From the NCBI RefSeq assembly GCF_001421515.1, contig NZ_LMKM01000003.1, forward strand, positions 231,831 through 295,830: 64,000 nucleotides of DNA. The letters run 5' to 3'. The notes under the pieces were generated by a model. It had not been told where the DNA came from and made no database searches. It saw nothing but the letters and a program-made list of their open reading frames with translations. A program made the translations under genes and the position numbers. The stretch is from Pedobacter sp. Leaf216 (GTDB taxonomy: Bacteria > Bacteroidota > Bacteroidia > Sphingobacteriales > Sphingobacteriaceae). Each line of letters opens with the position of its first letter. Position 1 is the first letter of the stretch. Positions 8,500-17,545 of the stretch are shown piece by piece.

Positions 8500-8688
8500 T
8501 ATGAATTGTTGCATTTTAGTATTATCTCGCTTATTTTTCAGCTTTCTAATTTTTTAATATTTTGATCTTCAAGCGCTTATAAATCTATGTTTTTTAGGTT
8601 TTTTAAGTTAGTTTTTTCTATGGTTTTGATAGACAACTAGTTAAGATTTCTGTTGTTCTTATTCAAAATTAGATGAATGCTAATAACC

Positions 8689-10362
8689 TTAGGCTTCAAC
8701 TTTAGAACACTTTTGTTCATTTTTGGAGTTGAATTTTAAAATTTCATACATAATCTTGCGTATCGAGCCTATAAAGTTACAGTCTTCGATGGCGTTAATT
8801 TCAATTGCTTTCAATGTCGGTTTTCTTAACGCTCTTCTTATTTGTGTAACATTCGTTTTCCTATTGCAGCCATTACTTAACATCTCATTTGTTGATTTTA
8901 TCACCAGTAGCTTTTTTATACCTGCTTTTTTAAGATTATTTTGTAGGAGCTCATTAAAATAACAAGAAGTAAATACTCCTTGGTTCCATGTTAAGTAATC
9001 TTTAAATATCATCTTAACCAAAAAATGCTTTTGTAGGGTATCGGATCTTCTATACAATTTGTAGAAATTGAATCTGCCAGACTTAAATACCTTCAATACA
9101 TTTTCAATATATACTTTGTCGAGCAATAGGTTATTAGACATACTTTCGATGAGATTTTTTTCAGTTTTAAACTCTTCTCTGCATCTATGATATACGGAAA
9201 CTGAAATTTGGTCAGCTATGAATTTTTGGTCTAACTTTATAGTCTTTTCTTTTAGATGTCGAAGCTGCCTTGTTTTTTCTTTGTGTTTCTTGTTTTCGTC
9301 ATTTAATAGTTCATCTGATAAGCTTAGGACTGAACTATTCAGCAAGTTAACTAGGTGTTTTTGCAGTGTAATTTTCTTTAATAATTCTTCAAATTTCCTA
9401 TGCATGGTTTCTCCAGGAATATTTATGCTGGGATGATCAACACATTTATAATACAAGTAATATTTCCGATTTCCTTTTGTCCATCCAGCAGTAAGGTTGC
9501 GACCACAAGGACATTTGATAACGCCTCTTAATGGAAATTCTTCATTGGCCCTAGTTTGTCTTTTTGGCCTTTTATCCAATGCTTTTTGTATACGCCAAAA
9601 ATCTGTTTCTGATATTATAGGTTCGTGGAGAGCCTTTACGTACTTTTCTGTGGTGTTTTTAAAAGCTTTACTTTTTAGTAACCCTGCATATGCGGGGTTT
9701 TTCAGGATATCATTGATAGCGTTACTTCCTCTATTTTTAAATCCGAGTTCCAATACTTCTTTATGTATTGTCTTTTGCGGAACACCTGTTTCAAAATCAG
9801 CAAAGATTTTCCTTATGATGAAGCTTTGCGAGCTATTGATTTCTATTGTTTGATCGTCAAATGGCATTTTGATGTTTGTGTAACCAAATGGCGCCTTACC
9901 TAAAAATCGACCTTTTTCTTTCGCATTTAAGATACCTAGTCTAGTTCTGTTTTTTATGGTAAGAAGTTCTCTATGTGCTATCAAATATACAAAAGCACGT
10001 TTCATAAAGACATCCGAGTCGGATGTGTCTAGGTTAATTGGCTCATTGGTCGAGATGACCTTGACATCATACTTTCGTTCTAGTTCAGCAATTTTGATTA
10101 ATGCTTCAGGTAAGTTTCTGCTGAAGCGGTCGTGGTCGAGTACCACAAGATATTGGCATTTCTTCTTATATTTTTTAATGAAGTCCTCCAGAGCCAAATA
10201 ATTATTTCTTTTAAACGTATAGCTGCTTTCTCCATTATCTCTAAAGACTTCTAGGATCTTCAGTTTATTTCGTTTACAATAATCACGGACAATGGTTTCC
10301 TGATATTCCAATGATTTAGATTGATCTTTAGTGCTCAATCTTAAATAACATACTGCATTCAT
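8689..10362 (-). CDS. large serine recombinase (site-specific integrase)
   Basis: Large serine recombinases insert and excise mobile DNA through a serine-linked break. The 557 aa protein starts MNAVCYLRLSTKDQSKS, with the catalytic Ser at residue 10, and has the resolvase motif DHDRFSR at 76-82. A Recombinase domain follows at about 165-265, then a zinc-ribbon-like segment at about 297-330 (CPCG ... YYKC) and a coiled coil at about 350-410. It is full length by family standards. It lies alone between tRNA-Leu and a damaged histone gene, with no phage or transfer genes next to it. It could be the integrase of a degraded or small island. Confidence 0.9.
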   Translation of the reverse strand: MNAVCYLRLSTKDQSKSLEYQETIVRDYCKRNKLKILEVFRDNGESSYTFKRNNYLALEDFIKKYKKKCQYLVVLDHDRFSRNLPEALIKIAELERKYDVKVISTNEPINLDTSDSDVFMKRAFVYLIAHRELLTIKNRTRLGILNAKEKGRFLGKAPFGYTNIKMPFDDQTIEINSSQSFIIRKIFADFETGVPQKTIHKEVLELGFKNRGSNAINDILKNPAYAGLLKSKAFKNTTEKYVKALHEPIISETDFWRIQKALDKRPKRQTRANEEFPLRGVIKCPCGRNLTAGWTKGNRKYYLYYKCVDHPSINIPGETMHRKFEELLKKITLQKHLVNLLNSSVLSLSDELLNDENKKHKEKTRQLRHLKEKTIKLDQKFIADQISVSVYHRCREEFKTEKNLIESMSNNLLLDKVYIENVLKVFKSGRFNFYKLYRRSDTLQKHFLVKMIFKDYLTWNQGVFTSCYFNELLQNNLKKAGIKKLLVIKSTNEMLSNGCNRKTNVTQIRRALRKPTLKAIEINAIEDCNFIGSIRKIMYEILKFNSKNEQKCSKVEA

Positions 10363-10456
10363 ATATAAATTTTTTTGATGAATGCGTAATTGAAGAAAAA
10401 GATTGAATTCAAATAGGTTTACGGTTTCCCGTAATCAATCACGCTACTATTTTTAT

Positions 10457-10464
10457 TATATTTG
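10457..10464 (+). promoter_or_regulatory. histone-like gene promoter -7 box
   Basis: TATATTTG fits the Bacteroidota -7 consensus and lies 42 nt before ATG 10507. The -33 element is not clear. Confidence 0.4.
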
Positions 10465-10506
10465 ATTTACAGCAATTGGTTGAGTTTGGCCGATAATAAA
10501 ACAATT

Positions 10507-10685
10507 ATGGAAAAATTTGAAAAAGTAAAAGAATTGGTGTCAGCGATCGAAGCCGATGCTACTAAATTTTATGACGGTGGTAATGCTACTGCGGGTACAC
10601 GTGTTCGTAAGCCATGCAGGATCTTAAAGTTTTAGCTCAGGAAATCAGAGCAGAAGTGACAGAAAAGAAAAATAGCGATAAGTAA
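10507..10685 (+). pseudogene. histone H1-like (Hc1 type) protein, frameshifted
   Basis: The frame from ATG 10507 reads MEKFEKVKELVSAIEADATKF and goes on to GGNATAGTRVRK, as in the small histone H1 / Hc1-like proteins of Bacteroidota. It then leaves frame near 10611-10613 and stops at 10633. One added base there restores AMQDLKVLAQEIRAEVTEKKNSDK with a stop at 10683-10685, which completes a normal 59 aa product. So one base is missing, either a true mutation or a sequencing error. Promoter and terminator are intact. These proteins bind DNA. A decayed copy of its 3' end lies at 22850. Confidence 0.8.
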
Positions 10686-10707
10686 AAAATCACTGTTTTG
10701 GGAAATA

Positions 10708-10739
10708 AAAATCTCGGCTCAAAAGGCCGGGATTTTTTT
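10708..10739 (+). terminator. terminator after histone-like gene
   Basis: An ATCTCGGC / GCCGGGAT stem around TCAAAAG runs into seven Ts. A degraded version of the same hairpin is visible at about 22940-22966. Confidence 0.85.
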
Positions 10740-10741
10740 CT

Positions 10742-11134
10742 GTGCGCTATGCATGCCATATATCTATCTTAAATAAACAAAAGATTTATAATTAGTTTCT
10801 TGAGATCTATATTTCCGCGACAAGGTGAGATATTTTTAGCGATTCCCCAGTATGCTTTGTTGAAAAACTTGTCAGGTTAATTATTGCTAAAAAAATATTT
10901 GAATCTTAAATCGAAGCTTAGTTTTCATGATGAGGATGAGACAATTGTTTTTGACTTGGGCTTACAACACGCTAACGCAAATATCTCTGGCAGATGCGAT
11001 TTGAGGGCTCACCCAACAATAACACTGACTGAATGTGATGGAAAATGGAAACAAATATACATATCTTGTTTCCTGATTAAAATGAGTATCATTAATCTAG
11101 TGATAGATTCTTAGATTTTTATCGTTTATTTAAC
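10742..11134. other. gene-poor stretch before the GH32 gene
   Basis: No convincing gene. A 76-codon frame at 10884-11114 opens with TTG and lacks a recognisable start region. Its middle (DETIVFDLGLQHANANISG) reads like protein, so a gene fragment is possible. I see no repeat or hairpin of note. Confidence 0.3.
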
Positions 11135-12637
11135 TCAGTCCGCCGGGGAAACTGTAGACACTTTAATGCTTTTCAAATTCATCATCTTTGAACTTTTCAG
11201 CTTCAATGAGGTGTTTTTCTGAACTGGAAAAAATACCTCAGTCATCGCTGTAAGTCCATCGTCTGCAAATAGTTCTACAGATGCTGCGTCAATAAAAATG
11301 ACTATTTTTTGGTAATCTACATTTGAAATCCGCGGTGAAAAATGCTTTTTAGCGAAATTTTTCTCAAATTCACCATCACCTGCATTACTACGGTCGATAA
11401 AATAGCCTTTGTTCTGTTCAAAACCGATAATTAGCTTCTGGTTTTTTCCATCTCCAAGCTCAATGCTGCAGTCATCCGTACCATTAACCCACATCTCAAT
11501 CTTAGTACCTTTTCCTTCTACTAAACCTGCTGAAAGATCTAACGAATTGATTCCATTCAATCCATTACGTTCAAATACCACTTTTTCCAGTTTCGACAAT
11601 GCATCAACAGGAGTAGAAGCAAGGTAAGTCTCTTCACCAACTTTTTTAAGTGATAAATCGCGGGGGAGGGTAGTAGCACCACGCCAGGTTCCGGTAGGTA
11701 CGACATTGGCATAGTTCCAATTGTTCATCCAACCGATCAGCACTTTTCTTGTGCCCGTATTAGAAAAAGTAACACCCGCGTAATTGTCTGTACCATAATC
11801 CATCCATTTTTGCTTTTCAGCATCTGGCTTAAACGTTTTCCCGTCAAAATCACCCGTAAAATACTGTGTGGCTGAACCACCATTCGGTCCGCCCGGGTTT
11901 ATACTTACAAGCAGTACCCAATGTGTTTTACCATTAAGCTCGAGTGGAAATAAGTCCGGACATTCCCAAACACCACCGTGAGCACCCAGCTTTTCGCCAA
12001 ACTCGCTTTCCTTGGTCCATTTCTTTAAATCAGGAGAGGAATAAAATGTGATCCGGTCTTTCGTAGCTAAGGTCATGATCCATTTACCGGTAGCGGCATG
12101 CCACATCACTTTCGGATCTCTGAAATCCCAGATACCCGGATTGGGAAGAACCGGATTTCCTTTATACTTCGTCCAGGTTTTACCTTCATCAAGACTAAAA
12201 GCGAGACTTTGATATTGATGAAGTCCTGTCTTCTGATCTTCAATTTTTTTGTTGTGATGGGTAAAGATTGCCACCATCGCATTTTTACCAAATCCCGCCG
12301 TATTATCCTTATCAATGACCGCGCTGCCAGAGAATATCGTGCCCAAGCTATCCGGATACAGTGCTATCGGCTGCTCTTTCCAATGGATCATATCCCTGCT
12401 TATTGCATGCGCCCAATGCATAGGTCCCCAAATTGTGGAATCGGGATTATACTGAAAAAACAAATGGTATTTTCCATTCAAAAAAACCATTCCATTCGGA
12501 TCGTTCATCCAGTGTGCCTTTGGCGAGAAATGAAAAGCAGGTCTGTATTTTTCAGTTTGGTTTGACTGGGCATTGGCGCCGATAGCAAACAGCGTGTGAA
12601 GCAGAAAGATTGCCGGTTTTATAAATTTGTTTTTCAT
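11135..12637 (-). CDS. GH32 beta-fructosidase (levanase/inulinase type)
   Basis: The enzyme releases fructose from fructans or sucrose. The 500 aa protein has a signal peptide (ending ANAQ, about residue 24) and the GH32 signatures. These are WMNDPNG with the nucleophile Asp46, RDP at 173-175, and the acid/base Glu225 in WECPD. A C-terminal beta-sandwich follows from about residue 370. There is no lipobox, so it is probably periplasmic. It is the last gene of the fructan locus, behind SusD and an intercistronic hairpin. Whether it cuts levan or inulin, and endo or exo, cannot be told from motifs alone. Confidence 0.92.
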   Translation of the reverse strand: MKNKFIKPAIFLLHTLFAIGANAQSNQTEKYRPAFHFSPKAHWMNDPNGMVFLNGKYHLFFQYNPDSTIWGPMHWAHAISRDMIHWKEQPIALYPDSLGTIFSGSAVIDKDNTAGFGKNAMVAIFTHHNKKIEDQKTGLHQYQSLAFSLDEGKTWTKYKGNPVLPNPGIWDFRDPKVMWHAATGKWIMTLATKDRITFYSSPDLKKWTKESEFGEKLGAHGGVWECPDLFPLELNGKTHWVLLVSINPGGPNGGSATQYFTGDFDGKTFKPDAEKQKWMDYGTDNYAGVTFSNTGTRKVLIGWMNNWNYANVVPTGTWRGATTLPRDLSLKKVGEETYLASTPVDALSKLEKVVFERNGLNGINSLDLSAGLVEGKGTKIEMWVNGTDDCSIELGDGKNQKLIIGFEQNKGYFIDRSNAGDGEFEKNFAKKHFSPRISNVDYQKIVIFIDAASVELFADDGLTAMTEVFFPVQKNTSLKLKSSKMMNLKSIKVSTVSPAD

Positions 12638-12661
12638 AATTTATTATTTTAATTTTTTAGC

Positions 12662-12690
12662 AATGCCCGGTAAAAAAATTGCCGGGCATT
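12662..12690 (-). terminator. intercistronic hairpin between susD-like and GH32 genes
   Basis: A 9 bp stem, AATGCCCGG with CCGGGCATT, closes an A/T loop in the 60 nt gap. On the minus strand no long T run follows directly, so it may trim or stabilise the message or attenuate GH32 rather than stop transcription outright. Confidence 0.5.
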
Positions 12691-12697
12691 TTAAATG

Positions 12698-14416
12698 CTA
12701 CCATCCATTATTCTGCTTGTATACGCCGCCGCTAAAGTTGATCTGGTTCAAAGGAATTGGGAAATATTCATCTCTTCCTAAAGTGAACCTAGCATCTGAA
12801 AGGTGGCTTACTCTTGATTTTTCAAGCGTAAAATACGCATTCATAGTTTGGGAGGCAATACCCCACCGCACAAGATCAAAAAAGTGATAACCTTCTGTGG
12901 CAAACTCCAGCCTCCTTTCAAACCTTAATGCCTGCTTTGCAAAATCGGCTGTCCAGTCGCAGTTTACCCCAGGCTGATACGTTTGCACATTATAGTTTGA
13001 GGTTGGACTACCTGCAGCAGTTTTCAAAAGGTTTCGGCTCAGGTTTGCGCGGTTTCTAACCTGGTTGATCAATGGAACCGCCTCTAATGGCCGTCCAAGC
13101 TCTATAAGCGCTTCCGCCTTCCAGAGCAGAACATCAGAATAACGGATAATTTCCCAATTTTTGGAACTTCCGATGAATGGCGGAACTTTCTGAAAAGAAG
13201 GGTCGTCAGGAAGCACAGCCTCTTTCATACTGGCAAATGCATCATATATGGCAGGCGCCCTTGACCATGAACGCTGGAAAAGAAAGGTTGATTTGTATTT
13301 AAAGGGCGCACCTGGCCTGGCTACGGTATGGTCAAGGCGTGGATCAAATGAACTGCTTTGAAAATCTAAGGAAGCCGCAGCATCATTATTGTTGTAAGTA
13401 GAGAAAAGCGGCAAGCCGTTGTTTCCTGTTTTAAAGGCATTAATCAGATCGTGGCTGGGTACATTGAAACCGCAGCAGCCGTATTCCTGGTTCATCGGAT
13501 AGTTTAGCGCATGCCCGTAATCCAGTCTACCCTTTGTCGTACCATCATCTTTTGAATACTGGATGGCGAAAACAGATTCCGGACTGTTATCAAAAGCAGC
13601 TAAAAAGTTATTGGCAAAATCGGTACTTAGGCTGAATTTACCCGATGCGATGATCTCATCACATAAAGCGTTTACTTCATTTAATTTAGAAGCATCAATA
13701 CCGGTTACCGCATTATTTTCGCTTTGGGTGTAAGCCTGGTACAACAGTACTTTGGCCAGATAAGCTTTCGCAGCATTTTTATTCACCCTGCCTTTGTCAG
13801 CCTGATCTACCGGCAGTGCCGCTACAGCCGCCCTGAAATCATCTGCAATCTTTGTCCAGAGTACATCATTGCTCAACGCCCTGTTGGAAATTGTAGGGTA
13901 ATCTGCCTTCGGTGTATTCTGATCGATGAAGGGTACATATTTGAAAAGGATTTTGAGCAGGAAGTAAAAGTGTCCCCTTAAAAACCGGAGTTCGCCCTGG
14001 CGCTGAACCTTGTTGGGATAATCAGTAGCAGACATGGCATCGACTCTTCTCAGCGCATCATTAGCACGTCCGACACCAACATACAACCTGAACCACACCT
14101 GGTCGATAAGCCCATTATCAGGTCTGTTCAACGAAAATGTCTCAAAAAGATGGAATTCCGAAAGATCACCGGGACCATCACCTCCTTTATAGGTATCTCC
14201 TCCACGGACACTTCCATAAGGCCACATACTGGAGTAGGGCGAGGTGTAATGATCATTTCCAAGGGCTGAGTAAGCCGCAATTACCATTTTATCAATATTC
14301 TCCGGAGTGTTCAAATCATCTCCTGAAACCACGCCCTGTGCTGGTTCGTCAAGGGCTTTTTCGCATGACAGGAAAAGCGTAGCAAAGAATGCAAGTGTAT
14401 ATATTAATTTTTTCAT
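12698..14416 (-). CDS. SusD/RagB-family nutrient-binding lipoprotein
   Basis: SusD-like proteins sit on the cell surface and cap a SusC channel, binding the oligosaccharide. The 572 aa protein has a lipoprotein signal with Cys18 (TLFLSCEKA). The helical TPR-like core is typical (RGHFYFLLKILFKYVP, AKAYLAKVLLYQAYT), and a RagB C-terminal part ends in RRLEFATEGYHFFDLVRWG. It lies 17 nt behind the SusC gene. The fructan substrate is inferred from GH32, fructokinase and the sensor, not from this protein. Confidence 0.94.
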   Translation of the reverse strand: MKKLIYTLAFFATLFLSCEKALDEPAQGVVSGDDLNTPENIDKMVIAAYSALGNDHYTSPYSSMWPYGSVRGGDTYKGGDGPGDLSEFHLFETFSLNRPDNGLIDQVWFRLYVGVGRANDALRRVDAMSATDYPNKVQRQGELRFLRGHFYFLLKILFKYVPFIDQNTPKADYPTISNRALSNDVLWTKIADDFRAAVAALPVDQADKGRVNKNAAKAYLAKVLLYQAYTQSENNAVTGIDASKLNEVNALCDEIIASGKFSLSTDFANNFLAAFDNSPESVFAIQYSKDDGTTKGRLDYGHALNYPMNQEYGCCGFNVPSHDLINAFKTGNNGLPLFSTYNNNDAAASLDFQSSSFDPRLDHTVARPGAPFKYKSTFLFQRSWSRAPAIYDAFASMKEAVLPDDPSFQKVPPFIGSSKNWEIIRYSDVLLWKAEALIELGRPLEAVPLINQVRNRANLSRNLLKTAAGSPTSNYNVQTYQPGVNCDWTADFAKQALRFERRLEFATEGYHFFDLVRWGIASQTMNAYFTLEKSRVSHLSDARFTLGRDEYFPIPLNQINFSGGVYKQNNGW

Positions 14417-14433
14417 TTTTTCTATAGCTGATT

Positions 14434-17400
14434 TTACAATGTGATATTAACACCAATAGTTCCGACAACAGGAACAGGAAAACCATAATTAGGGATTTCC
14501 GGATCGGTACCGGTAAAGGCTTTGGTCTTGATGGTAAACAGGTTACTTCCTTGTGCGAATATTCTGAAGTTTTGTATTTTCATGTTCAGTGCCTTTTTCA
14601 GGTTATAACCAATCTGCAGGTTGCGTAGCTTGAGGTAAGATCCGTTCTCTATAAAATAGGTTGAGAACCTGCCCTCGTTATTGCGGTCAACCAGTGTGAG
14701 CGCCGGAATAGTTGAATTAGGATTTGAAGGACTCCAGGCATCAAGTGTCCTGCTGCCCCAGTTTGTACCGGTCCAAAGCGAAGAAAAATCAGTATAAGTC
14801 TTAAAATCGTTTACTACATCAACATTGATCGCCTGAAGGAAGAAACTCAAATCGAAGTTTTTGTAGCTGAGGGAAACATTCAATCCGTAAGTGAACTTAG
14901 GGCTATTATCGCCTATAAAATCGCGGTCCAGATCGTTGATCACCCCATCATTGTTAAGATCCTTGTATTTAATCCTCCCTAATCCCTTCCCAGGTTGGTT
15001 TGCATAGGCATCTACTTCTGCCTGAGAGGTAAATAGGCCATCGGCAACATATCCAAAGTAGGAGTTTATGGGTCTTCCTAATACGTTTTTATCTGTGCCA
15101 TTACCAGGATAGGATGCCAATACATCTTTGGGTAAATAGGTCACCTTGTTCCTGTAAAGCGAAAAGTTACCGGTCAGGCTGAAGTTAAAATCCTGGCCAA
15201 TTTTGTCCTCATAAGTAAGAATCGCATCAAGCCCCTTGTTCTGTAGCGAAGCACCATTACTGTAGCTATTTCCACCGTCTCCAAGTACAGCCAGGTAAGC
15301 CGGACTGATTAAAATATCTGATGTTTTCTTAATAAAATAATCAACAGATCCGGTAAGCTTATTGTTCCACAAACCAAAGTCCAGACCAAAATTCGACTCT
15401 CTAAGCGATTCCCATTTCAGGTTATCGTTCCCTTGCTGGATAAGGGCAAAACCAGACGGCAGCTGGCCTGTACCCGCGCCGGTGATATCGTATGCAGTAC
15501 CTTTGTCAAAGTCCCATGTTGGATCCGTACCGTAAATAGCGGAATACAGGGAGCGTGTGGCATTATTGGGGATTTCCTGATTTCCAGATCGGCCCCAGCC
15601 ATATCTCAGTTTTAGATCAGAAAATAAACCTAAATCCTTTATAAACTTTTCTTCACTCATCCTCCAGCCCAGCGAGAAAGCAGGGAAGGTACCGTAACGG
15701 TTTTCTTTACCAAAACGCGACGATCCATCTCTCCTCAAGGTTACAGAGGCGATATAACGATCGTTGTAACTGTAGTTGACCTTTCCAAAATAAGATAACA
15801 GTCTGTTCCCGGCGCCACTTCCTCCATTGAGGGTATTTGTAGTTCCTGCATTAAGATAGGCATAATCGATATTTTCGAGCGCGAGCCCCTGTCTGCTTGC
15901 TGAAAACTCCTGGCTGATGTTTTTGATGTATTCCTGGCCAGCGAGTACCTCCAGGTTATGTTTATCCCTTGTGATTTTATAGTTCAGGGTATTTTGCCAG
16001 ATGATATTGCCCTGATAAGTTTGTGAGTTGCTTACCTGGTTTGCAGGATCAGCCAAGAAGCCAGAAACATATGACTTCTTTAACAGGCGCTGATAACTCC
16101 CATTATAGTCTACACCAAAATTTGTCCTAAAGTTCAGACCTGGAATGATCTGGTAGTCTGCGTATGCATTCCCAAAAAACCTGTAGAAATTGTAGGTATT
16201 CTGCTTATTGTCTTCTATAAGTCTAACTGGGTTTTGTCTGTCTGTCATTCCTGCCGCAGGACCTCCCCAACCTCCGTTCACTGTATATACAGGAACAACA
16301 GGTTGCTGTACGAGCGATGCGAAAAGAATATCGCTTGCCGGAATCTGGGCATTTCTGATATAGCTTGCCGAAAAATTCTCACCAATTTTTAGTTTATTAT
16401 CGAGGTAATTATAATCGGAATTGAATCTTGCCGTATATTTTTGGCTTTGCGATCCCTTTACGATACCTTTGTTGTCATAATAGCCTAACGAAAAGAGACT
16501 GTTGCCCTTTTCCCCGCCATTTGATAGCGCTGCGTCATAGGATTGAATGATTGAATTTTGCGCAATCTCATCAAACCAATACGTATCTGCAGCTTTCATA
16601 GTCTTTGCCGCATCAATATATTCAGGAAAGATTACACTGTTGAGTACCGGGTTGTTGAAATTATTGTTCCAGTCATACTGATAAATCTGGTTATTATTTG
16701 GGTTCGCCTTGTCGTTTACGGCTGCTTGCCAATAGGCACGACCCCGTTCCTCAGCATTAAGTGTTTTAAGCTTCGTTGCATAATTTTGAATGGATGTCGA
16801 TGCATTGAAGTCGATCTTTGAATAACCTTTCTTAGCCTTTTTTGTAGTGATGATGATTACACCATTGGCAGCCCGAGACCCATAAATGGTTGCAGAAGAT
16901 GCATCTTTTAGTACCTGAATGGATTCGATATCATTTTGGTTAAGCTGTTCAAGTCCGTTCTTAGTAGGTACACCGTCGATGACGTATAGTGGATCGTTAT
17001 TACCAAGGGTACCAATGCCGCGAATTCTGACATTGGCCTGGCCGGTTGGAGAACCATCTGTGGTAATGAGTACTCCAGGAACCCTTCCCTGTAAGGATTT
17101 TACCGCATTACCAGACGGGATGTCCCTGATCTTAGATACATCGACAACATTTACTGCCCCAGTAATGTCTTTCTTGCGTTCCTTTTGATAACCCGTAACT
17201 ACAACCTCGTTTAGTTTATTGATCGCGATGTCAAGCTTAACTTTAAGATTGGTAGATTCTGCGGTAATTGGAATGGTTAACGGTTCTGCTCCGATATAAA
17301 TAAACCTGAGCGACTGCCCGGTAGAAGCATCGATTCTAAAACTGCCATTGGCATCCGTCGTCACTTTTTTCTGAGAACCTACAATTACAATAGTTACAGC

Positions 17401-17514
17401 CTCCAAGGGCACGGATTCATTGTCGGTGACAACGCCGGTGATTAGCCTGGTCTGGCCAAAAACCAGGCCTGTTACCATACAGGCTAAAAGCCAGGTAAGG
17501 AAAATTTTTCTCAT
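14434..17514 (-). CDS. SusC/RagA-family TonB-linked outer membrane transporter
   Basis: This channel imports oligosaccharides through the outer membrane with TonB energy. The 1026 aa protein has a signal peptide (ending VFGQ, about residue 21) and a carboxypeptidase-D-like N-terminal domain at about 25-100 (ITGVVTDNESVPLEAVTIVI). A plug domain at about 115-230 contains the family motif LYVIDGVP, and a long beta-barrel follows. Length is typical. It pairs with the SusD gene downstream and follows the fructokinase gene by 31 nt. Confidence 0.95.
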   Translation of the reverse strand: MRKIFLTWLLACMVTGLVFGQTRLITGVVTDNESVPLEAVTIVIVGSQKKVTTDANGSFRIDASTGQSLRFIYIGAEPLTIPITAESTNLKVKLDIAINKLNEVVVTGYQKERKKDITGAVNVVDVSKIRDIPSGNAVKSLQGRVPGVLITTDGSPTGQANVRIRGIGTLGNNDPLYVIDGVPTKNGLEQLNQNDIESIQVLKDASSATIYGSRAANGVIIITTKKAKKGYSKIDFNASTSIQNYATKLKTLNAEERGRAYWQAAVNDKANPNNNQIYQYDWNNNFNNPVLNSVIFPEYIDAAKTMKAADTYWFDEIAQNSIIQSYDAALSNGGEKGNSLFSLGYYDNKGIVKGSQSQKYTARFNSDYNYLDNKLKIGENFSASYIRNAQIPASDILFASLVQQPVVPVYTVNGGWGGPAAGMTDRQNPVRLIEDNKQNTYNFYRFFGNAYADYQIIPGLNFRTNFGVDYNGSYQRLLKKSYVSGFLADPANQVSNSQTYQGNIIWQNTLNYKITRDKHNLEVLAGQEYIKNISQEFSASRQGLALENIDYAYLNAGTTNTLNGGSGAGNRLLSYFGKVNYSYNDRYIASVTLRRDGSSRFGKENRYGTFPAFSLGWRMSEEKFIKDLGLFSDLKLRYGWGRSGNQEIPNNATRSLYSAIYGTDPTWDFDKGTAYDITGAGTGQLPSGFALIQQGNDNLKWESLRESNFGLDFGLWNNKLTGSVDYFIKKTSDILISPAYLAVLGDGGNSYSNGASLQNKGLDAILTYEDKIGQDFNFSLTGNFSLYRNKVTYLPKDVLASYPGNGTDKNVLGRPINSYFGYVADGLFTSQAEVDAYANQPGKGLGRIKYKDLNNDGVINDLDRDFIGDNSPKFTYGLNVSLSYKNFDLSFFLQAINVDVVNDFKTYTDFSSLWTGTNWGSRTLDAWSPSNPNSTIPALTLVDRNNEGRFSTYFIENGSYLKLRNLQIGYNLKKALNMKIQNFRIFAQGSNLFTIKTKAFTGTDPEIPNYGFPVPVVGTIGVNITL

Positions 17515-17545
17515 AAAATTAAAATTTGGTTAGTATTAAGTTTGG

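Noticed and set aside
10884..11114. 76-codon frame opening with TTG
   Set aside because: No ATG start, no recognisable family; part of it reads like protein, so a fragment is possible but not supported.
12098..12565. 155 aa plus-strand frame inside the GH32 gene
   Set aside because: It is the antisense shadow of a well-supported enzyme gene.
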